Of a stretch of 64,000 bases of DNA, positions 32,862 through 42,112 are shown piece by piece (the stretch's first letter is position 1; the number at the start of each line of letters is the position of its first letter). The DNA comes from Corynebacterium sp. CNCTC7651. Its GTDB lineage: Bacteria > Actinomycetota > Actinomycetes > Mycobacteriales > Mycobacteriaceae. Both the position numbers and the translations under genes were made by a program. Below the pieces are notes generated by a model. It saw only the letters and a program-made list of their open reading frames with translations, was not told where the DNA came from and searched no databases. The stretch lies in contig NZ_CP071246.1 in the NCBI RefSeq assembly GCF_021496665.1, positions 1,612,001-1,676,000 on the forward strand, written 5' to 3'.

Positions 32862-34193
32862 ATGCGTATGACGGTGATTGGTACGGGCTACTTGGGTGCG
32901 ACCCACGCGGCCTGCATGGCGGAGCTGGGCCACGAAGTCCTTGGTGTGGACGTGGACCAGGCGAAGATTGACTCCCTGCAAAACGGTGAGGTGCCGTTCT
33001 TTGAGCCGGGTCTTCCCGAGGTGCTGGAGCGCAACCTCGAGGCCGGCCGCCTGGCGTTTACCACTGACTATGACAAGGCAGCAGAGTTCGCCAACGTCCA
33101 CTTCATCGGTGTGGGCACCCCGCAGCAGCGCGGCTCGTATGCGGCGGACACCCGCTACGTCGAAGCGGTGATCGAGGACCTGGTGCCCAAGCTTAAGGGT
33201 GATCACCTGATCTTCGGCAAGTCCACCGTGCCGGTCGGCACCGCGGCAGCGTTGCAGGTCCGCGCGGATGCGTTGGCCCCGGAAGGCACCCACGTGGAGA
33301 TCGCGTGGAACCCGGAGTTTTTGCGTGAAGGCTACGCGGTGCAAGACACGATCACCCCGGACCGCATCGTGCTCGGTGTGCGCGGCACCCACACGGGTGA
33401 AACCACCCGGGCGGAGGAGGTTGCCCGCGAGGTGTACGCCACCCCGCTTGCGAACAACACCCCGTTCATCGTCACCGACCTGCAAACCGCGGAACTTGTG
33501 AAGGTGTCCGCGAACGCGTTTTTGGCCACCAAGATCTCGTTTATCAACGCCGTGAGCGAGGTGTGCGAGATTGTGGGTGCGGATGTGACCCAGCTTGCGG
33601 ATGCGATTGGCCACGACGACCGCATTGGGCGGAAGTTCCTCGGTGCTGGTCTGGGTTTCGGTGGTGGGTGTTTGCCGAAGGATATTCGTGCGTTCATGGC
33701 CCGCGCCGGCGAGGTCGGTGCGGACCAGGCGCTCACCTTCCTTCGTGAGGTGGATGCGATCAACATGCGCCGCCGCCAGCGCGTGGTGGACCTCTCGCGT
33801 GAGGTGTTGGGCAGCTTGATCGGTAAGCGTGTCACGGTGCTTGGTGCGGCGTTCAAGCCGAACTCTGACGATGTGCGCGATTCGCCCGCCCTGGCTGTCG
33901 CCGGTCAGCTGTCTTTGGCGGGTGCGAGTGTGCGTGTGTATGACCCGCAGGGCATGGACAACGCGCGCCGCGTGTTCCCCACCCTGGACTACGCCTCCTC
34001 CTTGGAGGACGCGCTGCGTGGTGCGGAGCTGGTGATCCTTGCTACCGAGTGGGACGAGTTCAAGCAGATGGATCCTACCTGGGCCGCAAACCTCGTCGAG
34101 AAGCAACTCATCATCGACGGCCGCAACGTCCTGCCCGTCACCCAATGGCAACACGCCGGCTGGAACATCCACGCGCTCGGCCGCAGCCTGTAA
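32862..34193 (+). CDS. ugd: UDP-glucose 6-dehydrogenase
   Basis: This 443-residue enzyme oxidises UDP-glucose to UDP-glucuronate with two NAD+. The Rossmann motif is VIGTGYLGATHAACMAELGH (residues 5-24), the catalytic cysteine is C270 in GLGFGGGCLPKD, and the substrate-binding STVPVGT and AWNPEFLREG are present. The third domain has GAAFKPNSDDVRDSPA. It opens the polysaccharide locus and works directly after GalU, encoded 46 bp downstream. Its GC-rich codon use is core-like, unlike the genes inside the locus, so it may be an ancestral gene beside which the locus grew. Confidence 0.95.
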   Translation: MRMTVIGTGYLGATHAACMAELGHEVLGVDVDQAKIDSLQNGEVPFFEPGLPEVLERNLEAGRLAFTTDYDKAAEFANVHFIGVGTPQQRGSYAADTRYVEAVIEDLVPKLKGDHLIFGKSTVPVGTAAALQVRADALAPEGTHVEIAWNPEFLREGYAVQDTITPDRIVLGVRGTHTGETTRAEEVAREVYATPLANNTPFIVTDLQTAELVKVSANAFLATKISFINAVSEVCEIVGADVTQLADAIGHDDRIGRKFLGAGLGFGGGCLPKDIRAFMARAGEVGADQALTFLREVDAINMRRRQRVVDLSREVLGSLIGKRVTVLGAAFKPNSDDVRDSPALAVAGQLSLAGASVRVYDPQGMDNARRVFPTLDYASSLEDALRGAELVILATEWDEFKQMDPTWAANLVEKQLIIDGRNVLPVTQWQHAGWNIHALGRSL

Positions 34194-34239
34194 CTGACTC
34201 TCCAGCCCGGTGCTAATTATCCGGGTAAGGTTGCTTCTT

Positions 34240-35199
34240 ATGCAGAAGTCTATCGGTCAGTTTCGGGTTCCTTCTGGTGCGGCGGTGCGCACGGTGGTTG
34301 TGCCGGCGGCGGGGATGGGCACGAGGTTCCTCCCGGCCACCAAGACGGTGCCGAAGGAACTCCTGCCGGTAGTAGACACCCCAGGCATCGAACTCATCGC
34401 CGAAGAAGCCGCAGCACTCGGTGCCGAACGCCTAGCGATCGTGGTCGCCCCCGACAAGCAAGAAATCATGCGCCACTTCGGGGAATTCGCCACCTTGCGC
34501 AACCGCCTCCTGGAGCGCGGCAAAGACGAGCAGGCCGAAAAAGTCTCCCGCGCCAACGGGCTGATCCACGCAGTAGCAGTCACCCAGGATGAGCCTTTGG
34601 GGTTGGGCCATGCGGTGGGGTGCGCGGAGGCCGCCCTGGATGCGGAAGAAGATGTGGTGGCTGTGATGCTGCCGGATGACCTGGTGCTGCCGACTGGTGT
34701 GATGGCGAAGATGGCTGCCGCCCGCGAGGCGTTCGGGGGTTCGGTGTTGTGCGCGTTCAATGTGACACCCGATGAGGTGTTCAACTACGGCGTGTTCGAC
34801 GTCGAACCCGCCGACGGCACCGTCGATGGCGTCGAGGAGTTGAAGGTACGCGGCATGGTAGAAAAGCCCGCGAAGGAGGAAGCCCCCTCGACGCTGGTGG
34901 CTACTGGGCGCTACTTGCTGGACCGTGCGGTGTTTGATGCGCTGCGTCGTATCACTCCGGGTAAGGGTGGGGAGTTGCAGCTCACGGACGCGATTGAGTT
35001 GATGATCCAGGAAGGCCACCCTGTGCATGTGGTGGTGCATGACGGCAAGCGCCACGATTTGGGTAACCCGGGTGGGTATATCCCGGCGAATGTGGATTTC
35101 GGTTTGCGTGACCCGAAATACGGGCCCGCCCTGTACACCGCGATCACTCAGATCATCGCCGACTTTGAGGCCGAACACCCAGAGGTCATACAAGCATAA
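34240..35199 (+). CDS. galU: UTP-glucose-1-phosphate uridylyltransferase
   Basis: This 319-residue enzyme makes UDP-glucose from glucose-1-phosphate and UTP. The nucleotide-binding signature is VVPAAGMGTRFLPATKTVPKE near the N-terminus, followed by LPVVDTPGIELIAEEA, DEPLGLGHAVG, VMLPDDLVLP and GKGGELQLTDAI. The start at 34240 gives the shortest sensible N-terminus; TAAGGT a few bases upstream could be a -10. Its product feeds Ugd, the adjacent upstream gene. Confidence 0.95.
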   Translation: MQKSIGQFRVPSGAAVRTVVVPAAGMGTRFLPATKTVPKELLPVVDTPGIELIAEEAAALGAERLAIVVAPDKQEIMRHFGEFATLRNRLLERGKDEQAEKVSRANGLIHAVAVTQDEPLGLGHAVGCAEAALDAEEDVVAVMLPDDLVLPTGVMAKMAAAREAFGGSVLCAFNVTPDEVFNYGVFDVEPADGTVDGVEELKVRGMVEKPAKEEAPSTLVATGRYLLDRAVFDALRRITPGKGGELQLTDAIELMIQEGHPVHVVVHDGKRHDLGNPGGYIPANVDFGLRDPKYGPALYTAITQIIADFEAEHPEVIQA

Positions 35200-35370
35200 C
35201 CACAAAATATGCCAGCCGGAATGACGCTCGGGTGTAGTTCTTCGAAATTAGGAAACAGTCACCTACAGAAGTCTATCGCTCCATCTCTGTCCTAGACCTG
35301 CACGGATGAGTGGCCGATATATTAATGCAGGCAGTTTTTGCAGAACAATCAGCCCAAGGGACTCTGGATT

Positions 35371-36297
35371 CTACTCTTCACTAGAGGTGTAAAGCGCTCT
35401 GAATAGATCGAACCCGTTCAGGTTTCCCGGCGGGCACAAGCCAATTCCGCGACATGCCGCCGATATAACCGGCAGTGGAGGCGGCGCATGACCATCGGAC
35501 CACTCCCCCAGAACCATCGATAGTTTGTCATGCTTTAAATAGGTGGGGGGCGCGGAGAATATACACCCCAGATTTTCCAGTAAAGGCTTTGTCTGTGAGC
35601 TCCAAAACCGGTTATCTTTTCGAGACTGTAAAACATTCACAGGGTTCACAAGTCCCCCTTTGTCCAGAATCAACTCACGCAAGTCGAACACTACGTCAGG
35701 ATGCTTTGAAATAGCCTCTTCAAATGTTTCTGCATCATTCAATTCCGACGCAAATAGCTTCCTCGGCACATCTTGGACGGATTCTTTCACGTTGAAAACG
35801 GGCGCGAGCAGCAGCGCAGTAGAGTTTTCAAAGACCTGAGAATAATAGACTGCTGGAAAGCCACCTCCGCTAGATCCAAGGAATACCAGTTCTGTGATTT
35901 CAAGGTAGTCCCTAAAGAAGCTGATTAGCTTTGCGATCTCATTCTGGAAATTGCCCTTTTTGTTTGCCGTATACCAGCCAAGAGTCGCATTCTCTGAAAC
36001 ATTCAATGTCGGGTCAGCTATATGCAAGCGCGAGCAGTCTAAGAGTTTACCCACGTTTGCCCAAGTAAATAACTTTAAGTCACCCCCCGGCTTCTGTTGT
36101 GAGTTAAAAATGACGGCGAGGCGACGAGACCCCTTACGCACCTTAATTGAAAAATCCAAATGATCGCCGAGGCTCTTTACGCTGCCAGTCACCCAGCTTC
36201 CGTCGTACTTGTCCGAAAGATCTTCAAGATCTGCAAACTCGAACCAAGCGCCTTTCGCTAGGTAAGGTTCAACTGCCTTATCGCGCCGTTTTGACAT
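35371..36297 (-). CDS. Putative alpha/beta-hydrolase-like protein of the polysaccharide locus
   Basis: This 308-residue protein begins MSKRRDKAVEPYLAKGAWFE. The central segment ELVFLGSSGGGFPAVYYSQV looks like a serine nucleophile elbow (GSSGGG), and IFNSQQKPGG earlier could be the oxyanion region. That pattern is shared with Asp2-like and acyl-transferring hydrolases found in surface polymer loci, so polymer deacylation or acylation is possible but unproven. AAAGGA lies about 6 nt before the ATG. The DNA is much less GC-rich than the flanking core. It is the last gene of a minus-strand run. Confidence 0.65.
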   Translation of the reverse strand: MSKRRDKAVEPYLAKGAWFEFADLEDLSDKYDGSWVTGSVKSLGDHLDFSIKVRKGSRRLAVIFNSQQKPGGDLKLFTWANVGKLLDCSRLHIADPTLNVSENATLGWYTANKKGNFQNEIAKLISFFRDYLEITELVFLGSSGGGFPAVYYSQVFENSTALLLAPVFNVKESVQDVPRKLFASELNDAETFEEAISKHPDVVFDLRELILDKGGLVNPVNVLQSRKDNRFWSSQTKPLLENLGCIFSAPPTYLKHDKLSMVLGEWSDGHAPPPLPVISAACRGIGLCPPGNLNGFDLFRALYTSSEE

Positions 36298-36391
36298 TCG
36301 TTCCTTTACTCATGGCATAGGTTCGCGAACCTAGCGACCTTACGGGAGATGCACTCAGATGGTATCAAAGCCATCCCACCAACTTGATATG

Positions 36392-37309
36392 TCATAACCC
36401 TTCGGCGCCCATAAACCATTCCGCCGATTCCCACGGCCTGAGGAGGTGACGGCTCCAAAGATCTTTAATCAACTCAATTTGATCTGGTAGCAGATTCGGT
36501 ACGCGGTTGCGGTGGAGTCCGAACATTGCGACTTCGTCCTCCCGGACCTTGTTGATCAGTTCTACTACTTTCTCAGGTTCGCGAGGTCCCACTGTAAACA
36601 AAGTGCGATTTGGCTGAACGGCGTTGTAGTAGTTCTCCACTCCATGGCGTCCAGCTACATGAGCGTAATACATCAAGAACTCGGTCGCGTCGCCAGTTTC
36701 TTCAAAAACCTCAGGTAGTGGAAGGCTGTACTTGTTCTCGAGGAACTGGCAAACCTCTTGGGCGTATTCTGTGTACATAATATACGGAGTCACCGACGGC
36801 CACATAGTCGTTTTGAACTTGTCATCTACTTCCATCACTTCGACAGATGGGATCAAACAACGCTCCCAAAAACCAGCAACCGTGCCCCACAAAGGCAATT
36901 TCGGCTTCCCTTCCTGGAAGAAATCGAAAACGCTACTCGGTCTAACGAAGTGGTTCTTACCGTCAAGAATGAGATAAAATTCGTCGTCGATGATCCGGGA
37001 CGCGCCGAGCTTAATCGCCTGCTGATCCCTTTTCCCAACTTTCCCTACGCTGGGAAAAATGTCCGACCACCCAATAATGGAGACCTTGTCGCGCATGGAC
37101 TCCGACAGGACGTTGGGGAGAGAGATCCATTCGTTCAGAGTATCTTTCGTCTCCTGAGCCTGCTCTGGTGTCCTGTCATTCACCACCACTCGGAAAGCCC
37201 CAAGACGATCGCATTCAAACAGTCGATCGAAGCTCAGAATCTGAAGGAACGTTAGGCGGATGTCGTCGGCAAATGTAATGGAAACTACAGGGAGCTTATC
37301 GGGGAGCAT
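36392..37309 (-). CDS. DUF6492-like glycosyltransferase-type protein
   Basis: This protein of 305 residues (MLPDKLPVVSITFADDIRLT) has a GT-A-like beginning, a probable nucleotide-sugar Asp in FYLILDGKNHFVRPSS, and aromatic C-terminal motifs (WSRHLLRPWESAEWFM). It matches the general pattern of DUF6492 proteins found in polysaccharide clusters. The start at 37309 has GGAGA 5 nt upstream; an in-frame ATG at 37357 with TAGAAT before it is the alternative. Substrate unknown. Confidence 0.65.
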   Translation of the reverse strand: MLPDKLPVVSITFADDIRLTFLQILSFDRLFECDRLGAFRVVVNDRTPEQAQETKDTLNEWISLPNVLSESMRDKVSIIGWSDIFPSVGKVGKRDQQAIKLGASRIIDDEFYLILDGKNHFVRPSSVFDFFQEGKPKLPLWGTVAGFWERCLIPSVEVMEVDDKFKTTMWPSVTPYIMYTEYAQEVCQFLENKYSLPLPEVFEETGDATEFLMYYAHVAGRHGVENYYNAVQPNRTLFTVGPREPEKVVELINKVREDEVAMFGLHRNRVPNLLPDQIELIKDLWSRHLLRPWESAEWFMGAEGL

Positions 37310-37614
37310 GATTCTCCAAAGTTGATTCAAAGTCGGGTTTGCTGGCGAAGCGCGCATGTGTATTCTAGCGCATCTGGGTTTCCATGATCGCGCTTTCCAG
37401 ACCTAATACTTTCCCCTTACTGGGCCACCTATTTGGTTTCGACGATGCTCAATAGTTGGTCCGCACGTCTTACAAAAGGTCCAGAAAAGGAATTAACGAA
37501 ACAACATATTGAGAGAAGATCACCACGAGGTTCAGTGCCCACGGTTCTTTAAGACACTTGAAAGGCGGAGGTCTCGCACGTCAGTCAGCTGGTAGGAAGC
37601 TCGCTAGCGATTCC

Positions 37615-38778
37615 TTACGCCGAGTTGCTGGTCGTAAAAGATGTCTCTGCCAAACCCAAAGCCTTCACCCAGACTTCATCCTCGACAAAATTTCCATCAG
37701 GTTCACGAAGCGGATACGTATAGCTAAAATCTCCGGCTCGCCAGTTTAGATGAAGGCCTCGGAAATGACGCACGAAGCCCACCCCCCGCTGAACGGAGGT
37801 CGCGCCTGAAATCGCGTGAACTTTTAGCTGTTGTTTATCCGATAGTCGCTCAGGAATGACTACATATTTTGGCAGGCCGAGCCTAGCCTCTGGGTCATAG
37901 TACCCAAAGTGGTGATGGCGTCGTATCTCCCCTTCAGAAAGAACTACACAATCGTCAGTGACGGGCGATAGCTCCCTAGAGTCGAAGTAGCAGACACCAC
38001 TTGGACTTTCTTGAGCATGCAGATAGGCGGGGCGGCCGTCCTCAGAAAGGATAATCTCGTCTACATCACAAACCATCAAGGACTGACTCAGACGTCCAAA
38101 CCGTTGGCGGGCAACCTCCCATGCCGCGTACTGCCCATAGTCCGAATCCCAGTATGGAGAAACAGCTCCATACGGATGGGGCCATTCGACAATAATCAGG
38201 CGTTCGAGCCCCGGAACCGATCTCAAGTTCTTCAGCAAGTCCGCACTGCTGTAATTATCTGATCGGTTATCGAAGATGATGGCAGAGTCGATGCCGTTCA
38301 TCTGGACGTTAAGTTCCAACCAGTCGCGGACATTGGCGAGCGGATTATTGCGGTTCATTGTCACCAAGAGGTTACTTCCCTCGAAATCGGTGACGTATGA
38401 ACTTCCAATGCCGGACCGCAACTCGAGGTCGCGAAACGACAGCTGAAGGTCCGTCGGCTGACCAAGGTTGCCCTGGAGAGTGATGGCAGTCCGAGACATC
38501 CGATCGAATTCGGACCATCGTACTAGAGAGGAATCATCGATGGTATTTCCATCCAGCTTGATCGCCGCTTCGCCCAACCACTCTTTCAAGTTGCGATAAG
38601 GCGGCCCGATGGCCAGAACCCGATCGCCATCGACGAAAACGTCGTAAAAGATAGATTGAAAATCATACGTCGAGAAGTAGCGCTGCTGGTCTTTTTCGGG
38701 CAGCCTCGGCGGCATTCGTACCAGATCGTAGTTTGATGGTATCGCCATTGAGTTTGTCTTTAAGACTGCTGCCAGCAT
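37615..38778 (-). CDS. GT92-like glycosyltransferase
   Basis: This 387-residue protein has the family core: NNPLANVRDWLELNVQMNGI then SAIIFDNRSDNYSS, LIIVEWPHPYG, and the metal-binding motif SLMVCDVDEIILSED. The C-terminal HFRGLHLNW resembles the end of GT92/DUF23 enzymes. It has no membrane segment and probably acts at the inner face of the membrane, adding a sugar to the growing polymer. GGAAG lies before ATG 38778. The donor is not determinable. Confidence 0.72.
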   Translation of the reverse strand: MLAAVLKTNSMAIPSNYDLVRMPPRLPEKDQQRYFSTYDFQSIFYDVFVDGDRVLAIGPPYRNLKEWLGEAAIKLDGNTIDDSSLVRWSEFDRMSRTAITLQGNLGQPTDLQLSFRDLELRSGIGSSYVTDFEGSNLLVTMNRNNPLANVRDWLELNVQMNGIDSAIIFDNRSDNYSSADLLKNLRSVPGLERLIIVEWPHPYGAVSPYWDSDYGQYAAWEVARQRFGRLSQSLMVCDVDEIILSEDGRPAYLHAQESPSGVCYFDSRELSPVTDDCVVLSEGEIRRHHHFGYYDPEARLGLPKYVVIPERLSDKQQLKVHAISGATSVQRGVGFVRHFRGLHLNWRAGDFSYTYPLREPDGNFVEDEVWVKALGLAETSFTTSNSA

Positions 38779-38815
38779 GTTCTTCCTGTCCTTAACTCAG
38801 GATACTTTCGATAGT

Positions 38816-39478
38816 TCAGGGATTCCAGGTGGCGGCTGTAGTGAGGGACACTTTGCAGCTCTCGAGGAGGAATCGAATACGGTGGAAATCGGAGTCTCGC
38901 ACGCCGTTTACGAAACTATCCGAGACGACGATTCGTCGCGCGAAGTAAGTCTCGGCATACAGGAGAGCTACCGCTATATGAGCGGCAAGCACAGAGGCAG
39001 CCCCAGCATACTGACCAATCGTCGTGGCGTTTGAGTTTGTGATTAGACCATCGGAGCTCGCCAATGATCCGGCGAAATCACCTGAGTCCAGCGAAATGAG
39101 AGTGGAGACTCTCGGCTCACCCCAGCATGACCTGGGCCGGTATTCATTCAGTTCCTTACCTAGAAACAGCAACCCGTCACCGGTCAAGTTCGCCCTAGGT
39201 TCGAAGTTGATTGGCCCAACAGAGACCCAAGCAGGTTCGCAGTATTTTTGAATGGCACTCGCAACCTCAGGTGATACTTGGCGGGGAAGCCTTAGCTCTC
39301 CCCCACAGTATTGGCCAAACAACAATGTGCTAACTACCGCGAGGATGTCATCGTGAACGTAGAGTGGTTCCGACTCCAAAAGCAACGCATTTACAGGGGG
39401 GACCCCGTCGTAAGGACCAGGTGTTGCTTCAAGTCGCAACCTGCCATCTCCGCCCCTAGTTCCCCATACAATTCTCAT
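38816..39478 (-). CDS. Hypothetical protein of the polysaccharide locus
   Basis: This 220-residue protein begins MRIVWGTRGGDGRLRLEATP. Its start overlaps the stop of the upstream glycosyltransferase (ATGA), so the two are coupled. No signal peptide, membrane helix or known motif is seen. The context suggests a role in polymer synthesis; I cannot name it. Confidence 0.6.
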   Translation of the reverse strand: MRIVWGTRGGDGRLRLEATPGPYDGVPPVNALLLESEPLYVHDDILAVVSTLLFGQYCGGELRLPRQVSPEVASAIQKYCEPAWVSVGPINFEPRANLTGDGLLFLGKELNEYRPRSCWGEPRVSTLISLDSGDFAGSLASSDGLITNSNATTIGQYAGAASVLAAHIAVALLYAETYFARRIVVSDSFVNGVRDSDFHRIRFLLESCKVSLTTAATWNP

Positions 39479-41526
39479 TGATCTCCCTTTCGTACGAACT
39501 CCCACGTTGCAGCGGCACCGGCAATACTTGCTTCGCCCGCGTCTCGAACCGCGTCGCGGACTACATAGATCTTCATCGTGTCGCCGCTTTTCAGCTCTAC
39601 CCAGAGAGACGGCGCGCTGGACTCGCGGATATCCTCCGTATCAACTACATCGAGATACTCATAAACAATGTATTCGCCAGCCGGCAGCTCACCGAGAGCG
39701 GTAGAAACGATCGGCTCGAATTCCCCGCCATCGCCTGCTGTAGCAGCAAACGAATCCACGTCATCCTCGCTGAGCTGGATGGCCGATCCTAGATGACCGT
39801 GAAGTGCAAACGCGTCTGCCAACGAAACAGCCTCGGCTTCAAACGCGCGAACAGTTCCGGCATCATGGGTGTACGTGGCCGCCAGCTCAAAGCCTCGAAA
39901 CTCTGGTAAATGGGCTACCTCGACCCACTGGTCCTCCGAGAGAACAGCACTACCTCTTCTAGATACTAGGTGATCAGGCAGGTACGGCCGGATTGTCGGC
40001 TCGGCATCTTTTTGGTCGATGACTTTAACCCAGTCCTTGCGGGGCCTTTCCTTCTTCGCTTCTTCGCGATCGTGCGGCCCGAAGGAGGCACGAGCCAACG
40101 CACCAGAAATCCGGCCGGAGGCCTTTTGGAAGTGCCCAAATTGGTTCGTGATTTGTCCCTCGTGACCACGTCGGAGAATAACGTATTTCCCGCAGTGCTG
40201 AAGGTTCGCCCCTGAGCGAGCGAGGCGAACAGCTAAGTTGTAGTCGGACCCGCTGCGCATGCTTTCCGTATATGGCACGAGCTCCATCAATCGTCGTTCA
40301 ACCAAGAGGGTTGGGTGTAGGTAGATCCCGGAATTGAACGCAAGAGATTCGAGCGAAAAGCCCTTACCCCGATTCCAGATTAGGTCTCCGGTCTCGTTGT
40401 CAAAATCGACCCAACCCCCGTAGGCTCCATTGACTCCTGCACCAAGAACTCGAAGCTGATCCGCCAACCTCGTAGGAAGCATCAGGTCGTCATCATCGTG
40501 GACTGCAATATATGTTCCTCTAGCCTCTGCCGTGATTCGGTTGCGAGCAGCGGCCAATCCCCTATTCTCTTGGTGAATCACCCGCAGGCGCGGGTCATCA
40601 ATCGACTCGAGAACCTCTTTGGTGTTATCCGTCGACCCATCATTGACCACGATGACTTCAAAATCGCGGAACGTTTGAGCGAAAACAGAGGCAAGGCATT
40701 CTGGCAGAAACTCCGCACGGTTAAAGGTCGAAATTGCCACCGTGACTAACGGGTTGCTGACCGCAGACTTCCCGTTCCACTCTGATAAGTTTCGAATCGT
40801 AGATGCATCGTTCTTGTGGACCTCCCGATTTCGTTCAACCGCTTGCTTACCACTCTTCGTGTTTTCAGCTGCTTTAAGCGATGACGGGTGCCACACATGA
40901 AACATTCGAACATCTGGATCAGTTACCCAGACGCGACGCAATCCGCAGCGCATGAGGCGCTTAGCTAGATCGATATCTTCGCCACCGTAGATTTCAAGAC
41001 GCTCATCAAGCCCACGCAGTCGATCGAATGCTTCGCGAGAGAATGCAATTAGCCCACCCATTCCCCATCGAGGACGCAACTGGGAGTTGTATTCAAGTTC
41101 CTCGAAGCTGACTGAACCTTCCAGAACATCAGCGTGTGAGATGCCCTCTGGCAGATCCCGACATTGAACGATGTAATAGCTCCAGGGATCAGATTCCAGC
41201 ATTTCCAAAATCCGAGGAAAGGTAGTGGGGCTAAAGATCATGTCAGCGTCCGTAGTGACGATGAACCTCCCCCTGCTTCGACTAACACCAAGGTTAAGCG
41301 CACGCGAACGCGACCACACACCGTCTGTTTCAAAGTAATGGTAGTGGGCCCCTTCGGCCTCGAGTCTCTCCCTGAAACCAGTCGACGATTCGGATCCGTA
41401 ATCCGCAATCACAACTTCAATTTTTTCACCTAAACCAGACTGTTGGATTGACTTGGTGACACCGAGGAGTCGGTCTAGGCCCCAATCCTTAAAACATACA
41501 ACTACCGAAAGTGCGGGATTACCCAT
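39475..41526 (-). CDS. Glycosyltransferase with two GT2 domains
   Basis: This 683-residue protein has a first GT2 domain (about residues 1-240: ALSVVVCFKDWGLDRLL, TTDADMIFSP, and GGEDIDLAKRLM) and a second (about 255-470: LVTVAISTFNRAEFLPECLA, VVNDGSTDNTKEV, AVHDDDDLMLP). The C-terminal 200 residues form a different, strand-rich region (YIVYEYLDVVDTEDIRE). Dual-domain enzymes of this kind can add two different sugars or alternate linkages, as chain polymerases do. It probably acts on the cytoplasmic face. It is coupled with the downstream hypothetical gene. Confidence 0.85.
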   Translation of the reverse strand: MGNPALSVVVCFKDWGLDRLLGVTKSIQQSGLGEKIEVVIADYGSESSTGFRERLEAEGAHYHYFETDGVWSRSRALNLGVSRSRGRFIVTTDADMIFSPTTFPRILEMLESDPWSYYIVQCRDLPEGISHADVLEGSVSFEELEYNSQLRPRWGMGGLIAFSREAFDRLRGLDERLEIYGGEDIDLAKRLMRCGLRRVWVTDPDVRMFHVWHPSSLKAAENTKSGKQAVERNREVHKNDASTIRNLSEWNGKSAVSNPLVTVAISTFNRAEFLPECLASVFAQTFRDFEVIVVNDGSTDNTKEVLESIDDPRLRVIHQENRGLAAARNRITAEARGTYIAVHDDDDLMLPTRLADQLRVLGAGVNGAYGGWVDFDNETGDLIWNRGKGFSLESLAFNSGIYLHPTLLVERRLMELVPYTESMRSGSDYNLAVRLARSGANLQHCGKYVILRRGHEGQITNQFGHFQKASGRISGALARASFGPHDREEAKKERPRKDWVKVIDQKDAEPTIRPYLPDHLVSRRGSAVLSEDQWVEVAHLPEFRGFELAATYTHDAGTVRAFEAEAVSLADAFALHGHLGSAIQLSEDDVDSFAATAGDGGEFEPIVSTALGELPAGEYIVYEYLDVVDTEDIRESSAPSLWVELKSGDTMKIYVVRDAVRDAGEASIAGAAATWEFVRKGDQ

Positions 41527-41530
41527 TTGC

Positions 41531-41938
41531 CTATACCAGTTTTCTTACTAGAGAGCCATGCTGAAAAGGTATTTCAAAGCCAACACCCAAAATTCTTGCA
41601 TCGATATCTTCATCCGGCCCTGCCGCCCAGCTACGTATGAAGAAGTAGTCGCCAGGTTTACTGAGCGAAACAGGTCCAACCTTGAAGACCGTAGGCTCGG
41701 TAGTTACCGGTGAATAAACATAAGCGCCATCGAGGCCGAGGCTCGGAACCAAGCTGGGGTTCCTCGAACAAACGTCTTCAAAATCCTCGCCCGATACCCC
41801 AAATACGAGATCCTTGTGCTGCAGGCCCGCAGGTAGCTGCACATGAAAGACCGTCGGTGTGGGGATTGGTGCAGTTGCACTGAACGCGTATATACCATCC
41901 ACCAACTGGAGCTCAAAAGTAGTCCGATTTAAAACCAT
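41531..41938 (-). CDS. Hypothetical protein of the polysaccharide locus
   Basis: This 135-residue, strand-rich protein begins MVLNRTTFELQLVDGIYAFS and lacks signal peptide and membrane helices. GAGGAGG lies about 8 nt before the ATG at 41938. It ends 4 bp before the next frame begins and is probably co-transcribed with the double GT2 enzyme. No family is recognised; the pattern resembles a beta-sandwich. Confidence 0.6.
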   Translation of the reverse strand: MVLNRTTFELQLVDGIYAFSATAPIPTPTVFHVQLPAGLQHKDLVFGVSGEDFEDVCSRNPSLVPSLGLDGAYVYSPVTTEPTVFKVGPVSLSKPGDYFFIRSWAAGPDEDIDARILGVGFEIPFQHGSLVRKLV

Positions 41939-42112
41939 GGATTCAACCTCCTCATGCCGAAATAGTATCATTGACCAGCGAAATTCGCGTCAGTTTTATA
42001 GAACACTTGATGGTCTTCGCCCGGACATTCATTTTCTTATCTACCTAGAGACCAGCGCGAGCGCTGATTGGTTTCGCGTTGCTTCTGTTCGAGACCCACC
42101 ACCGGAGTGATC

